Below, in pieces: positions 51,081 to 59,112 of a DNA stretch of 64,000 nt; position 1 is the first letter of the stretch; the number at the start of each line of letters is the position of its first letter. Source of the DNA: Pseudovibrio zosterae (GTDB lineage Bacteria > Pseudomonadota > Alphaproteobacteria > Rhizobiales > Stappiaceae); contig NZ_JAWXVZ010000016.1 in NCBI RefSeq assembly GCF_033843645.1, positions 1 through 64,000 on the forward strand, written 5' to 3'. Below the pieces are notes generated by a model, which ran no database searches, was not told the origin of the DNA, and was given only the letters and a program-made list of their open reading frames with translations. The position numbers were made by a program, and so were the translations under genes.

Positions 51081-52301
51081 ATGGAAGATTTTGCAGCGGG
51101 TATCTCGCTCTTTACGCTTATCGTTCTTGCTCTCGTTACGGTTATTCTGGTGGCGCGCTCCAAGCTGGTGGCCTCTGGTAACGTGAACATCGAGATCAAC
51201 GGTGAGCGGACCATTTCCGTTCCAGCGGGTGGCAAGCTGCTTGGTGCGCTTGCCGATGAAAAGATCTTTGTGTCTTCAGCCTGTGGTGGCGGTGGCACCT
51301 GCGCTCAGTGCCGTGTGCGTGTGACCGATGGTGGTGGCTCCATTCTGCCAACAGAGGAAAGCCACATCACCAAGCGCGAAGCGCGTTGCGGCGACCGCCT
51401 TTCCTGTCAGGTGGCTGTTAAGCAAGACATGAAGATTGAAGTTCCGGAGGAAGTGTTTGGCGTCAAAAAGTGGGAGTGTACAGTTCGCTCCAACGACAAC
51501 GTGGCGACCTTCATCAAGGAACTCGTTCTGGAACTGCCAGCAGGTGAGAACGTCAACTTCCGCGCTGGTGGCTACATTCAGATCGAGTGTCCGCCCTACA
51601 AGCACTCCTTCAAGGAGTTCGATGTGGCGGAAGAGTACCGCGAAGACTGGGACAAGTTTAAGCTTTGGGACATCGAAGCCCGCAGCGACGTGCCGGTTAT
51701 CCGTGCGTATTCCATGGCGAACTACCCAGAGGAAAAGGGCATCATCATGCTCAACGTGCGTATCGCTACGCCGCCTCCGGGATCAAACGGCATCCTGCCG
51801 GGCGCCATGTCCTCCTACATCTTCAACCTGAAGCCAGGTGACAAGGTGACCATCTCCGGTCCGTTCGGCGAGTTCTTCGCACGCGACACCGACAAGGAGA
51901 TGATCTTCGTAGGCGGTGGTGCGGGTATGGCTCCAATGCGCTCCCACATCTTCGACCAGATGGGCCGCATCAAGACCGACCGTAAGGTGACCTTCTGGTA
52001 TGGTGCCCGCTCCAAGCGTGAAATGTTCTATGTTGAGGACTTTGACAAGCTTCAGGCGGAAAACCCGAACTTCAAGTGGCACGTAGCTCTTTCCGATCCG
52101 CTGCCAGATGATGACTGGGACGGCTACACTGGGTTCATTCACAATGTTCTGTTCGAGCAGTACCTGAAGAACCACCCGGCACCGGAAGACTGCGAGTATT
52201 ACCTCTGTGGTCCCCCAATCATGAACACCTCCGTGATCAACATGCTGCTTGATCTGGGCGTGGAACGTGAAGACATCATGTTGGATGACTTCGGCGGCTA
52301 A
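51081..52301 (+). CDS. nqrF: Na+-translocating NADH:quinone reductase subunit F
   Basis: A 406-aa NADH-oxidising subunit. It has an N-terminal membrane helix (about 5-26), a 2Fe-2S ferredoxin domain with Cys68, Cys74, Cys77 and Cys109 (SSACGGGGTCAQCRVRV), an FAD-binding domain with RAYSMANYP, and an NADH-binding domain with FVGGGAGMAPMRSH, FWYGARSKREMFY and YLCGPPIMN. NADH electrons enter here and pass by FAD and the 2Fe-2S cluster to the membrane subunits. It is last in the operon. Confidence 0.96.
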   Translation: MEDFAAGISLFTLIVLALVTVILVARSKLVASGNVNIEINGERTISVPAGGKLLGALADEKIFVSSACGGGGTCAQCRVRVTDGGGSILPTEESHITKREARCGDRLSCQVAVKQDMKIEVPEEVFGVKKWECTVRSNDNVATFIKELVLELPAGENVNFRAGGYIQIECPPYKHSFKEFDVAEEYREDWDKFKLWDIEARSDVPVIRAYSMANYPEEKGIIMLNVRIATPPPGSNGILPGAMSSYIFNLKPGDKVTISGPFGEFFARDTDKEMIFVGGGAGMAPMRSHIFDQMGRIKTDRKVTFWYGARSKREMFYVEDFDKLQAENPNFKWHVALSDPLPDDDWDGYTGFIHNVLFEQYLKNHPAPEDCEYYLCGPPIMNTSVINMLLDLGVEREDIMLDDFGG

Positions 52302-52325
52302 GTGCTTGCCATATTGAGATAAATG

Positions 52326-52357
52326 AAGCCGGCCCCCGCGGGAGCCGGCTTTTTTCA
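52326..52357 (+). terminator. Terminator of the nqrABCDEF operon
   Basis: Stem AAGCCGGC (52326-52333)/GCCGGCTT (52344-52351), extended by CCC/GGG pairs, followed by TTTTT. It lies 25 bp after the nqrF stop. Confidence 0.93.
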
Positions 52358-52499
52358 TGTTTTGCCCGGTGTGGATCACCATACGTAAGAGCGCGACATA
52401 GCGTCCTTATGCCTTAAACATCGCACGATTTTCAACTATCTCTAAGGCATCGCATTTTTGAGCGTGCATCCGCGCGCCGTTTAGAGGACCTGAAAGCAT

Positions 52500-52814
52500 A
52501 TGTTCGACAAGCTGATTGAGCGCCAAATTAGTCTGGCAAAGTCTCGCGGCGAGCTGGACGATATTGCCGGGTCCGGTAAACCGATCCCCCGCCGCTACGG
52601 TTTGCGCCCTGTTTCCACCACCGAGGCCTTGAGCGTTCGCGCCATGCGCAGTGCCAAGGGCGGTGACATTGCTGAGGCCATAAAGGACCTTCAGGGGAAA
52701 TTGGCGACTGAAACCGATGACGACAAGCGCAAGGAATTGCAGAAGGCCATTTCTGACCTTCAGCTGCGCCAGTCCGTTGAAAAAGAAGCGCGGCTTGGCA
52801 TGATGCGCGGCTAG
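52500..52814 (+). CDS. DUF1992 (DnaJC28-like) domain protein
   Basis: A 104-aa helical protein of the DUF1992 family, also known as the conserved domain of DnaJ homologue C28; there is no J domain. The core is FDKLIERQISLAKSRGELDD followed by GSGKPIPRR. Function is unestablished. Its stop overlaps that of the convergent GlxA-type regulator: CTAG at 52811-52814 gives TAG on both strands. Confidence 0.8.
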   Translation: MFDKLIERQISLAKSRGELDDIAGSGKPIPRRYGLRPVSTTEALSVRAMRSAKGGDIAEAIKDLQGKLATETDDDKRKELQKAISDLQLRQSVEKEARLGMMRG

Positions 52815-53791
52815 GCTTCTGAGCGTTTCATCGCGCCTGCGGGTGAAAAACGCTTGCGATACTCTCCCGGTGACAACCCAATCACCTTTTGAAAGACCTT
52901 GCGAAACGCTGCAGGGTCTTGATAACCGACAGACCACGCGATTTCGTCGACCGGCCTGGAGCTGAGCTCCAGTTGGCTTCGCGCCTTTTCTACCCGCACC
53001 ATCTGCAGATATGTGTTGGGCTTGTGGCTTGTCGCGCGGTGAAAGCGGCGCAAGAAGGTGCGCGAGGTCAAGCCTGCCCGTTCTGCCATTTCTGAAACCG
53101 TAAGGCTGTCACTGTAGGCGGTTTGAAGCCAGTGCTGCACCTTCAGGATTGCGCCATCCCCATGCTGCAGTTCTGGCAGGAACGTCTTGTAAAACCGCTG
53201 TTCGCGTCCTCCGGGCTCAATAAGCAGCTGATGCGCCAGTTGCAACATGATGCTTGGCCCCATGAAGCGTTCCACAATGCGCAGACCCAAATCGGTCCAT
53301 GCCATGACGCCGCCTGCCGTAATGATGTCTCCGTCGTCAATGATCAGCTGGTCGGTCTTCAGGTGGACCTCTGGAAAGTTCTCCCCAAACTGTCTGCTCA
53401 GCGCCCAATGTGTTGTTGCAGGACGACCATTCAGCCGCCCCGATGCCGCGAGTAGGAACGCTCCGGCACAGGCCGAACTGAGAACCGCGCCTTTATCGTG
53501 TTGAGCCGCCATCCACTGATGGAGGGCGTTGTGTCCGCGATACTTTTCTTGCTGCAAGCTCGGCGGTGCGATGATGGCCGCACACGTTTCGAGTTTTATG
53601 AGGGCCGCAGGACACACTTCGGTGTTGCCTTCTGTTACGTCGACGACGTGGGGCACCAGCAGCGCGGCACCATGACCGCTCGCAAATGAATTTGCGACTT
53701 CGAACATGTCCTTCAAACCGTAAAGTGCGGCCAACTGAGCGCCCGGATAATTGAGAAGGGCAACATTGCGGGGTGTTCCATGCGAGGTCAT
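52811..53791 (-). CDS. GlxA-family transcriptional regulator (DJ-1/PfpI + AraC)
   Basis: A 326-aa regulator. The N-terminal DJ-1/PfpI-like domain (about 8-190, with VLSSACAGAFLLAASGRLNG carrying the nucleophile-elbow Cys) is fused to a C-terminal AraC DNA-binding domain (about 225-320: LTVSEMAERAGLTSRTFLRR, VDEIAWSVGYQDPAAFRKVF). Such proteins control amine, amino-acid or hydrolase genes. It is divergent from an isochorismatase-family hydrolase 102 bp away, the likely target. No strong ribosome site. Confidence 0.9.
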   Translation of the reverse strand: MTSHGTPRNVALLNYPGAQLAALYGLKDMFEVANSFASGHGAALLVPHVVDVTEGNTEVCPAALIKLETCAAIIAPPSLQQEKYRGHNALHQWMAAQHDKGAVLSSACAGAFLLAASGRLNGRPATTHWALSRQFGENFPEVHLKTDQLIIDDGDIITAGGVMAWTDLGLRIVERFMGPSIMLQLAHQLLIEPGGREQRFYKTFLPELQHGDGAILKVQHWLQTAYSDSLTVSEMAERAGLTSRTFLRRFHRATSHKPNTYLQMVRVEKARSQLELSSRPVDEIAWSVGYQDPAAFRKVFQKVIGLSPGEYRKRFSPAGAMKRSEA

Positions 53792-53893
53792 TTGTCATTT
53801 ATAGACCGCTTTTAGTCGAAACCGCCAATGCTAATGGGGAGAGCGACGCCCTAAAGTGCCTCTCATGTCACGGCCACGGACAAGGAGCGAGCT

Positions 53894-54442
53894 ATGACCA
53901 ACAAGGCCCTTCTAATCATTGACGTACAGAACGACTATTTTCCCGGCGGGGCTTGGGAGCTGGTCGGCATGGAAGCTGCGGCTGCAAACACTGCCAAGCT
54001 CATTGAGAAGACCCGTTCAGCGGGTGAAACCGTTGTGCACGTCCAGCATGTCTTTACGGGGGGTGGCGCACCCTTCTTTAACGAAGGCACTGAAGGCGTT
54101 GAGATTCACGAGAGCTGCAAGCCGCTGGACGGTGAAGCCTTGGTGCAGAAACCTAAGGCAAACAGCTTTCTCGACACCAACCTAAAAGAAGTGCTGGATG
54201 CAGCGGGTGTTGAAGAACTGGTTGTCGTTGGCGCAATGACACAAAACTGCATCGACTCCACGGTTCGAGCGGCAGCGGACTTGGGCTACAAAGTCACCGT
54301 GGTGCACGATGCCTGCGCTACCCGCGATCTGGAACTGAATGGCGAAGTGATACCAGCAAAGGCCGTTCAGGCATCTTTCATGGCGGCGCTTGGCTTTTCT
54401 TTCGCTTCCGTGATTGACACCAAGGCGTACCTTGCAGCCTAA
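53894..54442 (+). CDS. Isochorismatase-family cysteine hydrolase
   Basis: A 182-aa cytosolic cysteine hydrolase. The triad is Asp10 (LLIIDVQNDYF), Lys86 (VQKPKANSF) and Cys119 (GAMTQNCIDSTVRAA). The family includes nicotinamidases, N-carbamoylsarcosine amidases and isochorismatases; the Asp-x-x-x-His zinc site of nicotinamidases is not seen, so an amide or carbamate substrate is likelier. AAGGAG lies 8 bases before ATG. It is divergent from the GlxA-type regulator and overlaps the MFS gene by 4 nt at the stops. Confidence 0.9.
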   Translation: MTNKALLIIDVQNDYFPGGAWELVGMEAAAANTAKLIEKTRSAGETVVHVQHVFTGGGAPFFNEGTEGVEIHESCKPLDGEALVQKPKANSFLDTNLKEVLDAAGVEELVVVGAMTQNCIDSTVRAAADLGYKVTVVHDACATRDLELNGEVIPAKAVQASFMAALGFSFASVIDTKAYLAA

Positions 54443-55728
54443 GCGCTGCGCCTCACCGCATATGCCATCAGCCGGCGGCTGACCTCAAGAGTGGGGCGCT
54501 GTGCATTGATGGCGCGCAGGAACGGCCAGATTGCTGCTGCCATGAACAGGGCTGCGAGAAAGAACGGCGCACCGGGGAAGTAGAGTGTTTCCGGTGAGCC
54601 GGTTGCCAGCGTGAACACCTGTGTCATCAGCAAGGTTGAAATCACGTTAGTCAGCCCGGTGATGCTGGTCATGGCCCCTTGTAGCTCGCCCTGCCGGTCT
54701 GCTGTCACGGACTGGCTCATCAGGCCCGTAAGCGCGGGCAGGATCATGGCCCCGAGCGCTGCAAGTGGCAACAGCATAACAACCGCCCAAGTGTAAGGCG
54801 CAAAGGCAAATCCGAAGAGTGCGAGAATGGAGAAGCCAAATCCGAACAGCGCTGTTTTTTCTTCCCCATGGCGCGGGATGATCCAGCGGATCAAACCGCC
54901 TTTGACTCCGGAAAAGCCAAGGCCCACCACGGCAAGGGAAAGACCCACTTGTGTACTGGTCCAGCGCAGCGCCTCGAAGGTGTAGTAGGGCCAGACAGCG
55001 GCATAGACGAAGTTCGCCAACTGAAACAGGAAGAGCGCGATAAAGAACCGGCGCAGGTTCTTAAACTGAATGAAGTAGAGCGTGGCTCCAACGGGATTGG
55101 CTTTGCGCAGCTCAATGGGGCGACGCTTTTCCGGGCGCAAGGTCTCCGGCATATAGAACAGGCCATACATGAAGGTGGCGGCGAGCAGCACGGCGGCTGC
55201 GTAAAATGGCACACGGGTGCCCAGTTCACCCAGCAGCCCGCCAATGGCCGGACCAAGAACAAACCCCATGCCGATGCAGGCACCAATCATGCCAAAGCGT
55301 GTGCTGCGTTTGCTGCGCCCTGAAATGTCTGCCACAGCAGCGTAGGAGGTGGCGTAGGTGGCGCTGGCGATGCCCGCGATCAAACGGCCGATGAACAACA
55401 GCCAGATGTGATTGGCAAATGTCATGATCAGGTAGTCGATGACAAGAACCGCCAGTGACACCAGAAGAACGGGACGGCGGCCGAAGCGGTCGGAGAGGGC
55501 ACCAATGGTGGCGCCAAACAGAAACTGCATGATCGCATAAACGGCCGCGATGAAACCGCCCCACATGGCAGCTCCGGCAATGCCCGTGCCTGTAAGTTCA
55601 GAAACGAGATGCGGTGTCACAGGAATGATCAGGCCAGCGCCAATGGCATTCAGCAGAGCTGTGCAGCCCACAAAGAACAGGGTGTGGGACTTGGCGCTTA
55701 TCGAAAAATTCAGAAAAAGTGCACGCAT
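54439..55728 (-). CDS. MFS transporter, TetA-like drug exporter family
   Basis: About 429 aa with twelve hydrophobic helices. The MFS motif between helices 2 and 3 reads GALSDRFGRRPVLL, and helix 5 has GFVLGPAIGGLLGELG (motif C of 12-helix antiporters). It most resembles TCR/Tet-type efflux proteins, but no resistance can be claimed. The frame is open to 55776; ATG 55728 (MRALFLNFSI) avoids a polar leader, though neither has a strong ribosome site. It is the same direction as the liu operon, 111 bp after liuC, and could be read through from it. Confidence 0.85.
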   Translation of the reverse strand: MRALFLNFSISAKSHTLFFVGCTALLNAIGAGLIIPVTPHLVSELTGTGIAGAAMWGGFIAAVYAIMQFLFGATIGALSDRFGRRPVLLVSLAVLVIDYLIMTFANHIWLLFIGRLIAGIASATYATSYAAVADISGRSKRSTRFGMIGACIGMGFVLGPAIGGLLGELGTRVPFYAAAVLLAATFMYGLFYMPETLRPEKRRPIELRKANPVGATLYFIQFKNLRRFFIALFLFQLANFVYAAVWPYYTFEALRWTSTQVGLSLAVVGLGFSGVKGGLIRWIIPRHGEEKTALFGFGFSILALFGFAFAPYTWAVVMLLPLAALGAMILPALTGLMSQSVTADRQGELQGAMTSITGLTNVISTLLMTQVFTLATGSPETLYFPGAPFFLAALFMAAAIWPFLRAINAQRPTLEVSRRLMAYAVRRSA

Positions 55729-55839
55729 TCTTGTCTCGCTGGCGATCCGCTGGTGTCTACCAGAGCCGCCAGTCAAGTAAAGAAGAATCGGCAGTTTTCC
55801 GCGTTGTTCAGAGGGGGTGCTGCCACCTTCATGCTTTTG

Positions 55840-56625
55840 TTATGTGCGCCAGGGTGGTGTTTTCTTGGCAAAGAACGCGTCAATCCCGGCTTGCGCTTCC
55901 TCTGTTTCCCAACGGTCCGCCAGCTTGCCCACGGTGTAGTTGATCTGGCCTTCCGCTGGCATGCGGGCGAGGGCGCAGCACAGTGCCTTGGCATCGGCCA
56001 CTGCACCGGGGGCACAGCTTAGGTAGCTTTGAGCTTCCTCCTGCACGACGGTGTCCAGCGCATCCGCACCGGTCACCAGCGAGACCAGGCCGAGGTCTTT
56101 TGCCCGCTCGGGCCCAAAGGCCTTTGCACTCATGAACACCTGACGCGCGTTGCCTTCGCCCATGCGGCGCACAACGTAGGGACCAATCGTTGCGGGGATC
56201 AGGCCGAGACGGGTTTCCGTGAGCGCGAATTTGGTGCCATGGCTGGCAACAACAAGGTCGCAAATGCTCATCAACCCCACGCCGCCGCCATAGGCCGGGC
56301 CATGGACACGGGCGATCATCGGTTTTCCGAGTGCGTCCAGCCGCTTCAGCATGCCTGCAAGGCGCTGCGCTTCCTCAATCTTGCCAGCACGGTCCTTTTC
56401 GGCCTGCGCCTGCATCCAGGTGAGATCGCCGCCAGCGCAAAAGGTCTTGCCCTTGGCTGCGAGAATGACAACGCGGGTGCTGTCATCTGTCTCCAGCTCA
56501 TCTGCGGCGTGCACCAGCTCGTCCATCATTTGCGCGCTCATGGCGTTGTGCTTGTCCTCGCGGGCGAGCCAAAGGGTGGTGATGCCGTTGTCAGCGCGTT
56601 CAATTTCCAGAGTTTCAAAGCTCAT
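55840..56625 (-). CDS. liuC: Enoyl-CoA hydratase, probably methylglutaconyl-CoA hydratase
   Basis: A 261-aa crotonase-fold enzyme, last gene of the liu operon. Oxyanion-hole regions are KHNAMSAQMM and GKTFCAGGDLTWM; the catalytic part is HGPAYGGGVGLMSICDLVVA and FALTETRLGLIPATIGPYV, with Glu in TETRLG. By context it hydrates 3-methylglutaconyl-CoA to HMG-CoA in leucine breakdown. The start overlaps the HMG-CoA lyase stop by 4 nt (ATGA). Confidence 0.9.
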   Translation of the reverse strand: MSFETLEIERADNGITTLWLAREDKHNAMSAQMMDELVHAADELETDDSTRVVILAAKGKTFCAGGDLTWMQAQAEKDRAGKIEEAQRLAGMLKRLDALGKPMIARVHGPAYGGGVGLMSICDLVVASHGTKFALTETRLGLIPATIGPYVVRRMGEGNARQVFMSAKAFGPERAKDLGLVSLVTGADALDTVVQEEAQSYLSCAPGAVADAKALCCALARMPAEGQINYTVGKLADRWETEEAQAGIDAFFAKKTPPWRT

Positions 56626-57482
56626 GCTGCTGCCTCTTTAAGCCCCATGATGAAGGCCGCTGCTTTCTGGCAGGCTGTCATGTCCAGCCCGGTATGAAGA
56701 CCGAGTTCATGCAGGCGTGCCGCAACTTCAATGGTGTTCACGTTGCCTTTGGCACCCGGGGCATAGGGACAGCCCCCAAGGCCGCCAATGGCCGCATCAA
56801 AGGTTCTAAGGCCAAGTTCAAGGCTTGCCTCAATGTTGGAAACGGCCCTGTCGCCGGTGTCATGGTAGTGGCCAGCCAGTCGGTCCGCAGGCACTTCCTG
56901 AAGCACAGCCTTGAGCATGGCGCGGATGGTTTTTGGTGTTCCTGCGCCAATGGTGTCGCCCAGCGAGATCTCATAGCACCCCATCTCGATCATGCGCTTG
57001 GCAACGGAGGCCACCATGGCCGGGTCCGTGTCGCCGTCATAGGGGCAGCGGATCACACAGGAAACATAGCCGCGTACAGGAATGCCATCGCTCTTGGCTT
57101 GCTCGATGATCGGTGCGAAGCGCTCAAAGCTCTCTGCGACGGAGCAGTTGATGTTGGCCTGCGAGAAGCCTTCGGAGGCCGAGCCGAATACGGCGACTTC
57201 ATCGGCCTTGGCTTCCCGTGCCCGGTCGTAGCCCTTCAGATTGGGGGTCAAGGCGGTGTATTTTACACCCGGTTTTCGGGTGATGCCTGCAAGCACTTGC
57301 GCGGCGTCGGCCATCTGCGGCACCCATTTGGGAGAGACGAAACTGGTTGCCTCAATCTTTGTAAAGCCACAGCCAGAAAGCTGGTCAATAAGCGCGATCT
57401 TGGCCGGTGTGCTGATCAGGACTTTTTCGTTTTGCAGGCCATCGCGCGGCCCCATCTCGAACAAGGTTACATGGTCGCTCAT
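56622..57482 (-). CDS. liuE: Hydroxymethylglutaryl-CoA lyase
   Basis: A 286-aa TIM-barrel lyase of the HMGL-like family that splits HMG-CoA into acetoacetate and acetyl-CoA. It has FEMGPRDGLQNEK at the N-terminus (Asp metal ligand and catalytic Arg), the metal His pair in AGHYHDTGDRAV, and the signature GGLGGCPYAPGAKGN with the catalytic Cys. Most relatives read GHFHDT; the YH variant here is minor. It overlaps both neighbours by 4 nt, so translation is coupled. Confidence 0.93.
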   Translation of the reverse strand: MSDHVTLFEMGPRDGLQNEKVLISTPAKIALIDQLSGCGFTKIEATSFVSPKWVPQMADAAQVLAGITRKPGVKYTALTPNLKGYDRAREAKADEVAVFGSASEGFSQANINCSVAESFERFAPIIEQAKSDGIPVRGYVSCVIRCPYDGDTDPAMVASVAKRMIEMGCYEISLGDTIGAGTPKTIRAMLKAVLQEVPADRLAGHYHDTGDRAVSNIEASLELGLRTFDAAIGGLGGCPYAPGAKGNVNTIEVAARLHELGLHTGLDMTACQKAAAFIMGLKEAAA

Positions 57483-59110
57483 GGGGCCTCCTCCATGGCC
57501 ATTTGGCGCAGTTCCCGGCGGATGACCTTGCCTGTTGTGGTCATGGGCAGGGCGTCCACGAACTCCACCTCCCGTGGGTATTCGTGGGCGGCCAGCCTCT
57601 CCTTCACGAACAGCGCAAGCTCGTCAGCCAGCTCCTTGCTGGGCTCAATGCCTTGGCGCAGCACAACATAGGCCTTCACGATTTCCGTGCGTGTGGCGTC
57701 CGGCTTGCCAATAACGCCCACCATGGCGACGGCGTCGTGCTTTAACAGGCAGTCCTCAATCTCACCCGGTCCAATGCGGTAACCGGAGGAGGTGATGACA
57801 TCATCGTCCCGGCCAACGAAGCGGATCCAGTCTTCCGCGTCCATCACGCCCTGATCGCCTGTCATCAGGAAGCCGTTGATCACCTTCTTTGCGGTTGCCT
57901 CCGGGTTGCGCCAGTATTCCAGGAACATAACCGGGTTTGGGGTGCGAATGCCGATGTTTCCCTGCATGCCCCGCGGCAGCTCCACGCCGTTGTCTTCAAC
58001 GATGCGCACATCAAAGCCCGGTACGGCCTTGCCCATGATGCCGGGTCGTGGGTCCATCATCTGGCTGCATGTTGCCACCACGAGATTGCACTCGGTCTGG
58101 CCGTAGAACTCGTTGATGGTGATGCCGAAGGTCTTGCGGCCCCAGTCCAGCAGCTCCGCGCCAAGGGCTTCACCGCCACTGCCAATGGTGCGCAAGCTGT
58201 AGTTCCAGCGATCCTGCGGGTTGTCCACGGTCCGCATCATCTTGAGAGCGGTTGGCGGGATGAAGGCGTTGCGGATCTTTTGATCCTGCATCAGCTGAAA
58301 CGCGGCCTCGCCCGTAAACTTGCGGAACCGGCATGCCACCACAGGAACTCCGTGGTGGAGCGATGGCATGATCGCGTCCATGAGGCCGCCAATCCATGCC
58401 CAGTCCGCAGGTGTCCAGAACCGGTCACCTTCCTGCGGGAACAGGTCATGGGGAAACTCAACTCCCGGCAGATGGCCAAGCAACACCCGGTGGGCATGCA
58501 GGGCACCTTTGGGCTGGCCTGTGGTGCCGGAGGTGTACACGATCATGGCGGGGTCATCCGCCCGCGTCTTTACTGGCTCGAACTCGGTAGAGTGCCCTTG
58601 TGTCAGGGCGTGATAATCCTCCGCCCCATGCAACGCGCCATCGATGCACAGCACCACCTTAAGGTGCGGCAGGCGGCTGCGCAGATGCTGGAGTTTTTCG
58701 GCACCCATGGCGTTGGTGATAATGGCCTTGGCCTCGGAATTGTTGAGGCGGTACTCCAGCGCTTCCTCACCAAACAGGGTGAACAGGGGGATGGAAATGG
58801 CCCCCATTTTGTGAATGGCGATGTGACCAAAGGCGGTTTCGGGTGCTTGTGGCAGCAGGATGCCAACCCGATCGCCGCGAGCCACTCCACGGCTGGCAAG
58901 CAGGTTGGCAAGCTGATTGGACTTCTCTTTGAGATCTCCAAAGGTGTAGTGGCTGACTGCGCCGTCTTCGCGCACAAACACCAGCGCCTCGCGGTTCGGT
59001 TCCTTGTCCGCCCACTTGTCGCTGATATCAACCCCGATGTTGAAGAACTCTGGCACCTTCCATTCGAAGGCCGCTCGAAGGCCTTCGTAGGAGCGAATTT
59101 GCGGCAACAT
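57479..59110 (-). CDS. Acyl-CoA synthetase (AMP-forming)
   Basis: A 543-aa AMP-binding ligase of the acetate/medium-chain acid type. The P-loop is IVYTSGTTGQPKGALHAHR, the adenine region EFYGQTECNLV, the hinge area DQGVMDAEDWIRFVGRDDDV, and the catalytic Lys is in TTTGKVIRRELR near the C-terminus. Members of this group are found inside liu operons, where they may activate branched-chain acids or acetoacetate; the exact acid is not proven. It overlaps the lyase gene by 4 nt and starts 2 bp after liuD. Confidence 0.88.
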   Translation of the reverse strand: MLPQIRSYEGLRAAFEWKVPEFFNIGVDISDKWADKEPNREALVFVREDGAVSHYTFGDLKEKSNQLANLLASRGVARGDRVGILLPQAPETAFGHIAIHKMGAISIPLFTLFGEEALEYRLNNSEAKAIITNAMGAEKLQHLRSRLPHLKVVLCIDGALHGAEDYHALTQGHSTEFEPVKTRADDPAMIVYTSGTTGQPKGALHAHRVLLGHLPGVEFPHDLFPQEGDRFWTPADWAWIGGLMDAIMPSLHHGVPVVACRFRKFTGEAAFQLMQDQKIRNAFIPPTALKMMRTVDNPQDRWNYSLRTIGSGGEALGAELLDWGRKTFGITINEFYGQTECNLVVATCSQMMDPRPGIMGKAVPGFDVRIVEDNGVELPRGMQGNIGIRTPNPVMFLEYWRNPEATAKKVINGFLMTGDQGVMDAEDWIRFVGRDDDVITSSGYRIGPGEIEDCLLKHDAVAMVGVIGKPDATRTEIVKAYVVLRQGIEPSKELADELALFVKERLAAHEYPREVEFVDALPMTTTGKVIRRELRQMAMEEAP

Positions 59111-59112
59111 GA

